Under the pieces are notes generated by a model that did not search any database, was not told where the DNA came from, and worked only from the letters and a program-made list of their open reading frames with translations. From assembly GCA_964555235.1 (NCBI GenBank), contig CAZKRU010000035.1, positions 1-43,140 of the forward strand: a stretch of DNA of 43,140 nt, written 5' to 3'. Below, piece by piece: positions 8,232 through 15,438 of this stretch. The stretch is from CAZKRU01 sp964555235. Its GTDB lineage: Bacteria; Verrucomicrobiota; Verrucomicrobiia; Methylacidiphilales; CAMAQI01. How positions within the stretch are numbered: position 1 is the stretch's first letter; each line of letters begins with the position of its first letter. A program made the translations under genes and the position numbers.

Positions 8232-9255
8232 AATCAATCAAAGTTCGAGTCGGACGATTCAAGTCCATCGTTAAAGCCACATCGAGAGAAACCCAACGGA
8301 ATTCTTCTGCCTCATCATTCAAGACAACTGCCTCCCCATCTGTCCATGCCACATAATTCAACAAAAGAAAGTGCGCCTGCTTGTAGAATTCTTCAGAGCG
8401 AATGCAGTCCTGCACTATTGCAAATTGAACCTTCTGAAGCGTCAATCCCGTCTCTTCCAAAACCTCCCGATGCAATGCCGCCTCCGAAGCCTCCTCCCCT
8501 TTGATCTTCCCACCGGGAATCCCCCATCGATTGCTCCATTTATAAGTCCGCAGCATCAGCACTTCGTTCCGGCGATTAAAAATCAATGCCCCGACCGTTC
8601 CAATCGGAGGAAGCTTCGGCTCCTCACGATGCCGTTCCAGATAATGCCTCACGTGATGTAAATTCCGGAAAAGGAGATCTGGATTCGAAGAGCGAAGCTT
8701 CGCGAGCGAATCATAACCGGTCAAAACCGCACAACTCACCACCCCTCCATGCCTCGCCGATTCAACGTCGTGAAGCATATCCCCGATAAACATCGTCTCA
8801 TGGGGATCCAAATTCTGCTCCGCCAGAAGATGCAAAATCGTCTTTCGCTTATCGTGGACCTGAACGTAGGCCTTTTGAAAATAGGAGGCGATCCCAATGC
8901 GCTCACTCTGTGCTTTCCAATGATTTTGATGAATCGAACTGAGAAGAAAAAGAGGCATCCCCGCCTCCTTGCAATATTCGAGAAACTCCAACGCATGCGG
9001 AAGCAGCGGAATCTCCTCCTGCAACAATTGAAATGCGCGATGATAATCCCGATCCAGATCCTCCAACGTCGCCTCAGGAAGATGAATTTTGTAGAATTCC
9101 GGAAAGGGTAAAAAAAACCTCTCCCGGAACTCCACTTCCGTCATCGGAGATCTCCCGTACTGCTTGAAAATCTCGTTCGTCGCCACCAACACCGGAGGGA
9201 AATCATTCACCAACGTCCCCGACCAATCGAGAATAAGATTACGAATCACCGCCAT
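8206..9255 (-). CDS. HAD-family phosphatase fused to a Nudix hydrolase
   Basis: 349 residues with two catalytic domains. Residues 1 to ~205 are a HAD phosphatase: motif I LILDWSGTL with nucleophile D10, motif II FLLSS, a motif III Lys (AYVQVHDKRKT), and motif IV FIGDMLHD. The residue two after the nucleophile, normally the general acid Asp, is Ser12. Residues ~213-349 are a Nudix domain with a complete Nudix box (GGKIKGEEASEAALH then REVLEETGL, fitting GX5EX7REUXEEXGU). The gene sits directly upstream of and overlaps folB. That suggests the fusion removes pyrophosphate and then phosphate from dihydroneopterin triphosphate to feed FolB. This is inference; a general house-cleaning role is the alternative. 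Confidence 0.83.
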   Translation of the reverse strand: MAVIRNLILDWSGTLVNDFPPVLVATNEIFKQYGRSPMTEVEFRERFFLPFPEFYKIHLPEATLEDLDRDYHRAFQLLQEEIPLLPHALEFLEYCKEAGMPLFLLSSIHQNHWKAQSERIGIASYFQKAYVQVHDKRKTILHLLAEQNLDPHETMFIGDMLHDVESARHGGVVSCAVLTGYDSLAKLRSSNPDLLFRNLHHVRHYLERHREEPKLPPIGTVGALIFNRRNEVLMLRTYKWSNRWGIPGGKIKGEEASEAALHREVLEETGLTLQKVQFAIVQDCIRSEEFYKQAHFLLLNYVAWTDGEAVVLNDEAEEFRWVSLDVALTMDLNRPTRTLIDYVRLHHLA

Positions 9256-9310
9256 GCCGACACTCTTCCGGATTTTTTAAGAAAGAACAGCCCCAAAATC
9301 AGATTCACTT

Positions 9311-9749
9311 TCTCTGAGGAAAGCAGGAATACAGGAATTTTGCCCGCGAAACACGCGAAATACGCGAAACGTAAGAATCCCAAATTGGAGGCGGGCTCCT
9401 TGGAGCCCTTTTCAGGATCGATCCATCGGTCTCAAACTCGTTTGAGCCCGTGGATCGAGTCCATGAAAAGACGTCCAAAGGACGACGCCTCCAACTCCCC
9501 TCCCATTCTTAAATTCAATTCGCGGTGATTGGCGCGATTCGCGGGCAGGATGGTTCCCCTTTGGCGTGTTTCGCGTATTTCGCGGGAAATGCCCCACTCC
9601 TTTTGGATTTCAATCCCCCCACTCGCCTTCCCCTCGAAGATCGAGTTTTGTTTTAGACAGAAGTGGAAAACACATCAACCCAAGCCGTCTCCCCATTTGT
9701 GTCACCTCGATCATCCCCAGAAATCCTGCTTTCCTGCCTTCCTCAGAGA
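9311..9749. repeat. Three nested inverted repeats
   Basis: The 555-bp stretch between the HAD-Nudix gene and tRNA-Gly has no convincing gene but contains concentric palindromes. The outermost pair is 9311-9338 (TCTCTGAGGAAAGCAGGAAT) with 9721-9749. The middle pair is 9343-9371 (CCGCGAAACACGCGAAATAC) with 9560-9590. The innermost is a long hairpin at 9387-9492 with arms GGAGGCG/CGCCTCC, CTTTTCA/TGAAAAG, CGATCCA/TGGATCG and a tip CTCAAAC-TC-GTTTGAG. The concentric order suggests successive insertion of repeats into one another. Function unknown. Confidence 0.8.
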
Positions 9750-9810
9750 ATCGCTAAAAAAAAGTTGATCTTTCCCCCACCCTTCGGCATAAAGGACCTC
9801 CACAAGGAAC

Positions 9811-9886
<76 letters not shown>

Positions 9887-10010
9887 AATCCTGCCGCAGG
9901 CAGCTCAAATCTTCCCGCGAAGGGATGAGAACGCAGTTCGACTCCCCATGACGAAGTCATTTTCCCTCTCTGTGCGGAGCACTATCCTCGGAGAGCGCAG
10001 GGGTCAACGG

Positions 10011-10032
10011 GGGTGCAATCCCTTCGCCCGCT
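10011..10032 (+). repeat. Duplicated tRNA-Gly 3' end (candidate att remnant)
   Basis: GGGTGCAATCCCTTCGCCCGCT repeats the T-arm/acceptor end of tRNA-Gly (9861-9883); the last 16 bases are identical. The copy lies about 150 bp downstream in direct orientation. Such a direct repeat of a tRNA 3' end marks attachment sites of elements integrated by tyrosine recombinases. No integrase is visible here, so it would be a relic. The rest of 9887-10405 shows no gene. Confidence 0.5.
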
Positions 10033-10405
10033 TTCGCCGTCGCCGAGCCTATGGCGAATGCTTCGCCCCAATCTCCCTCGAAATCAAACCTCTTCAGACG
10101 ACCTCCCGACAGACGGAAGCGATCCGCCATAGGCCTTGCGAAGGCGGACAGTTTTCCTTTGAGTCATTTTTAGTCACAACCAAAACAGCCGAAAGTCACA
10201 ACAAATCATCCACGTTTGCGGATGTCGAGCTTTTGGAGTGAGTGGGAAATTCCCTAGTCTTTACGATAAACTCCTTGCGTGAAAAGAATCTCGCGAATAT
10301 GCCGGCGACGCTCATTCAAATCCTTCAATAATACCTAGAGGCTTTCTTAAATGTAGGTTTGACCTGACTTTCAGAAGTTAATACTGTGAATAGGATTTCT
10401 ATAAT

Positions 10406-12034
10406 ATGCTGGAAAAAACTATAAGCCCCTATCTTCAGTTAAAGAATTTAGCAGTCCTCAGAGCGGGAAAGCTCCTTTCAAACATCTATCTTGGATCATC
10501 TAAAAACCATGAATGGGAGTGTTCCAAAGGGCACCAATGGCAGGCAACCGCTTCAAATGTCAAACGCGGTTCTTGGTGTCCTAAGTGTGCAGGTTACAAA
10601 TCTCTTTCTGAATGGTTCGATCTATCTGAATCGGTTGTAAAAGAAAAAGCAGGAAAGCTTTTAACACAAAAAAGTAAATTCGATCATCCAAGGCCGAGAA
10701 ATTTACTCGTCCAGTGTAAAGAAGGCCATTGCTGGACAACGAGCGCCTATGTGCTGGTAGAGGAAGGAAAGTGGTGTCGGAAGTGTATGCTTTCTGAGGC
10801 GGCAAAACGGAGGATGCGGTCTATTGAAGAGATGCAGAAGTGGGCAGAAGATCGTGGCGGTAAGTGTCTTTCAACAGAGTACAAGGGGATAAAAACTCAT
10901 CTAAGGTGGGGTTGTTCCAAGGGACATCAATGGTCGGCACAACCCAGCAATATTCAATCAGGAAAGTGGTGTCCAAAGTGTATGAAATTGAATATGTCAG
11001 ATAGATTTCGGCGCAAGGATGGTATCGCGGTTTATGCATCTTTAGCCGCTGAAAAGGGAGGGAAATTATTAACCACTGCTGAGCCTAAAAACGCCCGACA
11101 AGTTTTGGATTGGGAGTGTGCAAGGGGACATCGATGGAAGGCAAAGGCGAACAACGTACAAAATGGAAGATGGTGTCCGACATGTTCGGGGGGTGTTGGG
11201 GAGCGTATTTGTCGAATCTTTTTTGAAACGCTATGGGGAGAGCCATTCCCCTCGTCTTGGCCTGATTGGCTCCGAAAAGATGGAATGAGACGACAACTCG
11301 ATGGGTACTGTGAAAAGTTAAAAGTGGCCTTCGAGCATCAAGGACAACAACACTATCGAAAACTTGAAGGAAAAAAGTTTAGCCGCGTGGTCATTAAAGA
11401 GCAAAAGAGTGAAGATCAATTCAAGATGGTAACGTGCCACAAAAATGGAGTCGCTCTTTTTCATATCCCGGAAATTCCATCTCTCACTCCGCTTGATCAA
11501 GTGAAGGAAGTTATCAGAGATCAATGCCTCAAAAAAGGGATCTCTATACCGACCGGATTCGACTCAAAAAAAATTGATCTACGAAAAGCCTGGGATTACG
11601 ACTTGATGGAGCGTTTGCACAATGTCGCTAAGAAACGAGGAGGCAAGTGCTTGGGAACAGACTTCATTGGCGTTCGAGAGAAGTATTTGTGGGAATGTAA
11701 AGGTGGCCATCAATGGGAAGCATCAGCCACAAGTATTTTGCATAGCAAGTCATGGTGTCCAAAATACCATCATCAATGGATTGCTGAGAGAATCAGAACC
11801 GGTATTTACAAGCTTCCCGTCACAAAACCTGATCCTTTAGTTTTTGAGAAAATGAATCAAAAGGCGACTTTGAGAGGTGGCATTCTCCTTGATAGGGATT
11901 ACAAAGGTGTTTGCAGAAAATATAAGTGGAAATGCCAGAAGGGACATTGTTGGGAAGCGAGTGGCGACAGTATTCTCCACGCAAATACTTGGTGCCCATA
12001 CTGTGCTAGAGTCAGAAAAAGTGTAAAATTGTAA
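10406..12034 (+). CDS. Six-zinc-ribbon protein with a central nuclease-like domain
   Basis: 542 residues and visibly AT-richer than its neighbours. Six repeats of ~60 residues share GGKCL...W-x-C-x3-H-x-W-x-A...G-x-WCP-x-C, for example C39/H43/C58/C61 in repeat 1 (CSKGHQW ... GSWCPKC). This is the DUF4379 'probable zinc-ribbon' pattern. Four repeats precede and two follow a central block of ~110 residues. That block contains RRQLDGY and LKVAFEHQGQQHY, a D...E-x-Q arrangement reminiscent of PD-(D/E)XK/Vsr-like nucleases. Repeat 5 ends in WCPKYH, so its last Cys ligand is lost. TATAAT directly abuts the ATG, so the start is slightly uncertain. Likely a DNA-binding nuclease of a mobile or defence island; role unproven. 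Confidence 0.72.
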   Translation: MLEKTISPYLQLKNLAVLRAGKLLSNIYLGSSKNHEWECSKGHQWQATASNVKRGSWCPKCAGYKSLSEWFDLSESVVKEKAGKLLTQKSKFDHPRPRNLLVQCKEGHCWTTSAYVLVEEGKWCRKCMLSEAAKRRMRSIEEMQKWAEDRGGKCLSTEYKGIKTHLRWGCSKGHQWSAQPSNIQSGKWCPKCMKLNMSDRFRRKDGIAVYASLAAEKGGKLLTTAEPKNARQVLDWECARGHRWKAKANNVQNGRWCPTCSGGVGERICRIFFETLWGEPFPSSWPDWLRKDGMRRQLDGYCEKLKVAFEHQGQQHYRKLEGKKFSRVVIKEQKSEDQFKMVTCHKNGVALFHIPEIPSLTPLDQVKEVIRDQCLKKGISIPTGFDSKKIDLRKAWDYDLMERLHNVAKKRGGKCLGTDFIGVREKYLWECKGGHQWEASATSILHSKSWCPKYHHQWIAERIRTGIYKLPVTKPDPLVFEKMNQKATLRGGILLDRDYKGVCRKYKWKCQKGHCWEASGDSILHANTWCPYCARVRKSVKL

Positions 12035-12036
12035 GT

Positions 12037-12140
12037 TTATTTCTTAAATTCAAAAATCTCTTCAATACTGGTTCTCAATCTTTGAGATATTGCGTAGAGT
12101 TGAGCGACAGTAACCGACTGTTCGATGTTTTCTAATCGAA
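12037..12140 (-). pseudogene. 3' remnant of an XRE/Cro-type HTH regulator
   Basis: The minus strand reads RLENIEQSVTVAQLYAISQR then LRTSIEEIFEFKK and a TAA at 12037-12039. This matches the C-terminal half of XRE-type HTH domains (pattern RLExGxxxPTxxTLxxIAxAL...IxELF). The frame breaks at the edge of the 232-bp repeat at about 12141, so the N-terminal half is missing. Such small regulators commonly sit beside restriction-modification genes (control proteins). Short, hence moderate confidence. Confidence 0.5.
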
Positions 12141-12150
12141 AAAGACAGAG

Positions 12151-12323
12151 AAAGGTGTCATGATGTTAATTATTAGATGGACAATAGCAAGAGGGGATGG
12201 GGCGAAGTTTAAGGGTGGAATATATCGGGATGAGTACCTTGCGACGCAGCGAAGGAGAAAGAGAGCGGTTGAGTAAAGCGTTGAGACTGAAGACGACTAA
12301 TAATTAACATCCTGACACCTTTT
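12151..12323. mobile_element. MITE-like 173-bp element with 26-bp terminal inverted repeats
   Basis: The ends AAAGGTGTCATGATGTTAAT(TATTAG) and the reverse complement of CTAATAATTAACATCCTGAC(ACCTTT) match over 26 bp with one mismatch. The interior has no transposase. A second full copy lies at 12537-12709 and a truncated one starts at 12383. The element interrupts an XRE remnant on its left and abuts a hsdS fragment on its right, so it lies at a rearrangement junction. A 38-codon basic ORF (12160-12276) fits inside, but there is no evidence that it is translated. A transposon end or a regulatory hairpin are alternatives. Confidence 0.55.
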
Positions 12324-12426
12324 TCTTTTCTTTTTCCGCGCTGGAGGCGTTGAAGAAGTCGCTGCTGCACCAAAAGACAGAGAAAGGTGTCATGATGTTA
12401 ATTATTAGATGGACAATAGCAAGAGG

Positions 12427-12526
12427 NNNNNNNNNNNNNNNNNNNNNNNNNNNNNNNNNNNNNNNNNNNNNNNNNNNNNNNNNNNNNNNNNNNNNNNNNN
12501 NNNNNNNNNNNNNNNNNNNNNNNNNN
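12427..12526. other. Assembly gap (100 N)
   Basis: Exactly 100 ambiguous bases, the usual placeholder for a gap of unknown size. It falls within the 232-bp tandem array, so the true copy number and the intervening sequence cannot be known from this window. Confidence 0.99.
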
Positions 12527-12721
12527 AAAAGACAGAGAAAGGTGTCATGATGTTAATTATTAGATGGACAATAGCAAGAGGGGATGGGGCGAAGTTTAAG
12601 GGTGGAATATATCGGGATGAGTACCTTGCGACGCAGCGAAGGAGAAAGAGAGCGGTTGAGTAAAGCGTTGAGACTGAAGACGACTAATAATTAACATCCT
12701 GACACCTTTTTCTTTTCTTTT

Positions 12722-12781
12722 TCCGCGCTGGAGGCGTTGAAGAAGTCGCTGCTGCACCAAGCATTCAACGGAGCGCTTTGA
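12722..12781 (+). pseudogene. hsdS: 3' remnant of a type I restriction specificity subunit (hsdS)
   Basis: In frame up to TGA at 12779-12781 the sequence reads SALEALKKSLLHQAFNGAL. This matches the very C-terminus of many HsdS subunits (LEALKxSLLxQAFxGxL). Everything upstream has been replaced by the tandem repeat, and the same coding fragment is copied in each repeat unit. HsdS gives a type I restriction-modification enzyme its DNA specificity. No hsdM or hsdR is seen here. The fic gene 41 bp downstream fits the known habit of Fic genes sitting inside type I RM loci. Confidence 0.6.
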
Positions 12782-12822
12782 CGGTCTTGACTTACAACTT
12801 GACTCATGCTTGACTAATAAGA

Positions 12823-13830
12823 ATGGCCTACGAACCTCAATTCACGATTAGCCCCCGCCTTCTTTTGCTCGTGGAACGGATCGCTGCCTTGCGGGAGCGC
12901 ATTCAGGGCGCGGCGGTGGAGCTTTCGTGGGTTCCCGCCTTGCAAAAGGATACACGCACACGCAATGTCCACGCCTCCACGGCGATCGAAGGCAATCCCC
13001 TGACGTTGGAGCAGGTGCGTGCGTTGGAAGAAGGGCGCAAACTCGCTGCCTCCGATACACGCTCCAGCCGTGAGGTGCTGAACTATTTTGCCGGTCTACG
13101 CTACGTGGAGAAACATGCCGCGAAGAAAGCGATCCGCCACGAAGACGTGTTCGAGTTACACCGGATTCTGGCGGAGAGCGTAATGGATCAAGGTACGGCA
13201 GGCAGCTACCGGACGATTTCGGTGCGGGTGGGCAAACATTTCCCGCCCGCCGCCGCAGATGTCTCGGGACTGATGTTTGAATTGCTAAAATGGTGGAACA
13301 AAAAGTCCGTGGAACTTTCTCCGGTGCTCAGCTCTGCCATCCTACACTATCGGTTCGAGCACATTCACCCTTTTGCCGATGGCAACGGGCGGACAGGCCG
13401 CGCGCTGGCGTTATGGGAACTCTATCGACGTGGCTTTGACAGCCATCACATTTTCTCGGTGGATGAATATTATTGGGAAGATCGTCCTGGCTATTATGCC
13501 GCGTTGGATGCCGTCCGGGTCGCCGGCGAGGATCTCACGGGCTGGCTGGAGTATTGCGCCGAAGGCGTAAGACAGACGCTGGAGCAAGTATGGTTGCGAG
13601 TACAAACCTACAACGTGAAGTCATCGGAAAAACTGGTACTACGTCCGAAGCAGGAGCAGTTATTGAAGCTACTGCGCGACCACGGGAGCATGTCTCCCAA
13701 CGAAATCTGGAAGACGGTCGCGGTTTCCAAACAGGGCGCGATGGATCTGCTGCGTCCGCTGCTGGAAGCCGGATTGGTGGAAAAAATCGGCGGCAAGAAA
13801 ACCGGCCGTTACTCCCTCAAGAAATCATGA
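12823..13830 (+). CDS. Fic-family protein (AMPylase-type) with C-terminal winged helix
   Basis: 335 residues. The Fic motif HPFADGNGRTGR is complete with catalytic H182. It matches HxFx(D/E)GNGRxxR, so nucleotidyl (usually AMP) transfer to a protein hydroxyl is expected. An N-terminal inhibitory helix motif, S52-TAI-E56-G57-N, fits class II Fic proteins, in which the Glu blocks the active site. The last ~60 residues (LLKLLRDHGSMSPNEIW ... GLVEKIGGKKTGRYSL) form a winged helix, suggesting DNA binding. Its GC-rich codon use differs from the AT-rich zinc-ribbon gene. The stop overlaps the ATG of the SET gene. Target unknown; a type I RM context is suggested by the adjacent hsdS fragment. Confidence 0.9.
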   Translation: MAYEPQFTISPRLLLLVERIAALRERIQGAAVELSWVPALQKDTRTRNVHASTAIEGNPLTLEQVRALEEGRKLAASDTRSSREVLNYFAGLRYVEKHAAKKAIRHEDVFELHRILAESVMDQGTAGSYRTISVRVGKHFPPAAADVSGLMFELLKWWNKKSVELSPVLSSAILHYRFEHIHPFADGNGRTGRALALWELYRRGFDSHHIFSVDEYYWEDRPGYYAALDAVRVAGEDLTGWLEYCAEGVRQTLEQVWLRVQTYNVKSSEKLVLRPKQEQLLKLLRDHGSMSPNEIWKTVAVSKQGAMDLLRPLLEAGLVEKIGGKKTGRYSLKKS

Positions 13831-14330
13831 AGATCCCATCACCCTCAAAAGCCAACCACCCTTATTTAGAAGTCAAAACTTCAAAAATTCATGGCAGGGG
13901 TCTCTATGCGAAAGAGGTCATCGCCCCCCGAACTCGCATCGTCGAATATACGGGGGAAAAGATATCACATCGCGAATCAGATCGGCGCGAATTATTACGG
14001 ATCAAGAAAAAATCCCAGGGAAAACCTTCGGATATCTCGATGTTCGAGCTCAATGAGCGCTGGTATATTGATGGATCGAAAAAGGGAAGCATCGCACGCT
14101 TCATCAATCATTCCTGCGACGCCAACTGCACCCCTTATCTTTCCGAAAATCGCATCTGGTTTTATACGAACCGAACGATTCAAAAAGGCGAAGAACTCTG
14201 TTTCGACTACGGATTTGACTATCAGGTCTGGCGTGATAACCCCTGTCGCTGCAATTCCAAATTCTGTGTCGGTTTTATCGTGAGAAAGAATGTCCGCTGG
14301 CGAGTGCGAGCTCAGCTTTCAGGAACCTAA
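13827..14330 (+). CDS. SET-domain protein lysine methyltransferase
   Basis: 167 residues, counted from the ATG that overlaps the fic stop (ATGA). An upstream in-frame extension would run through fic and is ignored. SET hallmarks are all present: GRGLYAKEVI (SAM-binding GxG, 23-25), RFINHSCDANC (NHS...N knot motif, 94-101), GEELCFDYGFDY (pseudoknot Tyr, 121-132), and a post-SET CRCNSKFC zinc cluster (C140, C142, C147). SET enzymes methylate protein lysines using S-adenosylmethionine. They are eukaryote-rich but occur in chlamydiae and other PVC bacteria. The coupling to a Fic gene is unusual. Substrate unknown; chromatin-like DNA-binding proteins or a ribosomal protein are possible. Confidence 0.87.
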   Translation: MKIPSPSKANHPYLEVKTSKIHGRGLYAKEVIAPRTRIVEYTGEKISHRESDRRELLRIKKKSQGKPSDISMFELNERWYIDGSKKGSIARFINHSCDANCTPYLSENRIWFYTNRTIQKGEELCFDYGFDYQVWRDNPCRCNSKFCVGFIVRKNVRWRVRAQLSGT

Positions 14331-14407
14331 TCTCATGATCTTTTCCTTGCATTGGTGTCCAAGATAAAATCCTACGTGCAAGGGAGAGTCTTACTTCGAG
14401 CCCTTGG

Positions 14408-14513
14408 AGCCCCGCCCGCAACGCTGCGCGTAGCGCTGCGGGCTGGGCTTTGAGGTCCATTCGGATCGTTGAAGTTCCAACCCCCGCCTGCAACACGATG
14501 CATTGCGGGCAGG
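14408..14513. repeat. Two REP-like GC-rich palindromes
   Basis: The 14331-14651 spacer has no gene but two hairpins. Hairpin 1 has arms AGCCCCGCCCGCAACGCT (14408-14425) and 14432-14449, with 2 mismatches in 18 and a 6-base loop. Hairpin 2 has arms CCCGCCTGCAA (14483-14493) and TTGCGGGCAGG (14503-14513). They lie after the SET gene and may act as REP elements or 3' mRNA stabilisers. No T-run follows, so they are not classical terminators. Confidence 0.6.
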
Positions 14514-14613
14514 TCAAAACCGCAAAGTCCTCCAATTCAATCCCCTCATCCCTCCTGACCTCTTCAATCGGACTTTATTTTGGACAGGGAGGAAATTTTA
14601 TCAAAATACTTTA

Positions 14614-14642
14614 TTGACATTGTGGCTTAGCCACTGTATCTT
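14614..14642 (+). promoter_or_regulatory. Promoter with operator palindrome, likely leaderless
   Basis: TTGACA (14614-14619), 17-bp spacer, TATCTT (14637-14642). A perfect palindrome GTGGCT-T-AGCCAC (14622-14634) fills the spacer, an ideal place for a repressor dimer. The expected transcription start, about 7 bp downstream, falls at the GTG/ATG start codons (14649/14652), so the mRNA is probably leaderless. Autoregulation by the GntR protein it drives is the simplest reading. Confidence 0.72.
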
Positions 14643-14651
14643 TCAATCGTG

Positions 14652-15434
14652 ATGACGAATACCCTCTGCAAGACGCCGCTTTACCAGCAATTACATCAAC
14701 TCCTGCGAAGCCTCATTGCGTCGGGGGAATACTCCCAAGGCTCTCAGTTTCTCACCGAACGCGAAGTCAGCGCACGCTTTGAGGTGAGTCGCCCCACGGC
14801 GAATAAAGTCATTGCCTCTCTTGTGACGGAAGGACTTCTGGAGTTCCGCAAGGGGGTGGGAACCTTCGTTCGAGATGGCTCCGGACTTCACTACGATCTT
14901 CAGCGACTCGTCAGTTTCAGCGCGAAGGCAAAAGCCTTGGGCAAAGCCCCCTCTACGCGAGTCCTCTCCTTTAAGACCGTCGCCGCCTCCGGACTTCAAC
15001 CCGAAGTTAAAGAAGCTCTCGGAGTTTCCTCAAAAGAGGAGCTCTTCTCCATCGAGCGCGTTCGCCTTGCAGATGGCACTCCGGTAATTTTGGAGAAGCG
15101 CTTTGTTCGTCAGGAATACTGCCCCCAATTGAAACGCAAAGACCTTGAGGGCTCTCTTTACGAATGGTGGACCCAGAAGGCCGGGTTGAGTATCGTCGGC
15201 GCCGAACAAGCCATTCGCGCGGTCAATTTGACAAAAATTGAATCCAAATTTCTGGAAGTCACTGCTGGGACTGCCGCGCTTTTAGTTCTTTCGACCGGCT
15301 TTCTCCCAGGAGATCGTCCCCTCTGGTACGAACAGACGCTCTATCGGAGCGATTGTTATGAATTTCACAACCGCTTGGAAGGCTTACATGAGAACCGTCC
15401 GGTGATCGGAGCTTTTCGAACACAACCCCAATAA
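14652..15434 (+). CDS. GntR-family (HutC/UTRA) transcriptional regulator
   Basis: 260 residues from ATG 14652; a GTG at 14649 would add one residue. The N-terminal GntR winged helix is clear (TPLYQQLHQLLRSLIASGEY, LTEREVSARFEVSRPTANKV, GLLEFRKGVGTFV). The remaining ~170 residues match a UTRA effector domain (LFSIERVRLADGTPVILEKR, PLWYEQTLYRSDCYEF). UTRA regulators bind sugars, amino acids or phosphosugars and typically repress neighbouring catabolic genes. It is first in the operon, 4 bp before deoC, with a palindrome in its promoter. A deoxy-sugar or its phosphate is the expected inducer (inference). Confidence 0.88.
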   Translation: MTNTLCKTPLYQQLHQLLRSLIASGEYSQGSQFLTEREVSARFEVSRPTANKVIASLVTEGLLEFRKGVGTFVRDGSGLHYDLQRLVSFSAKAKALGKAPSTRVLSFKTVAASGLQPEVKEALGVSSKEELFSIERVRLADGTPVILEKRFVRQEYCPQLKRKDLEGSLYEWWTQKAGLSIVGAEQAIRAVNLTKIESKFLEVTAGTAALLVLSTGFLPGDRPLWYEQTLYRSDCYEFHNRLEGLHENRPVIGAFRTQPQ

Positions 15435-15438
15435 ATCT

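Larger units (their letters stand above)
12144..12760. repeat. 232-bp tandem repeat array interrupted by an assembly gap
   Basis: A unit starting GACAGAGAAAGGTGTCATGA recurs at 12144, 12376 and 12531. The first two are exactly 232 bp apart; the third is in register with that period if the gap is really 177 bp, or 177 plus a multiple of 232. Each unit carries an inner palindromic element (see next entry) followed by a hsdS 3' fragment (GCGCTGGAGGCGTTGAAGAA...). Copy 1 and copy 3 are complete, and copy 2 runs into the Ns. Copies appear identical, which suggests recent amplification or a local assembly problem. Confidence 0.85.

Noticed and set aside
10011..10032. Second tRNA gene
   Set aside because: Only the T-arm/acceptor end is present; no D-arm, anticodon arm or 5' acceptor strand precedes it.
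12409..12663. 84-residue open frame across the gap
   Set aside because: It runs through the Ns, so the frame is not real; only a 38-codon basic ORF per repeat remains and it lacks support.
12144..12760. CRISPR array
   Set aside because: Repeat units are 232 bp, carry internal TIRs and hsdS sequence, and there are no short repeats with unique spacers or cas genes.
14275..14535. Minus-strand 86-residue open frame
   Set aside because: It is made of the two REP-like palindromes and the 3' end of the SET gene read backwards; no recognisable protein.
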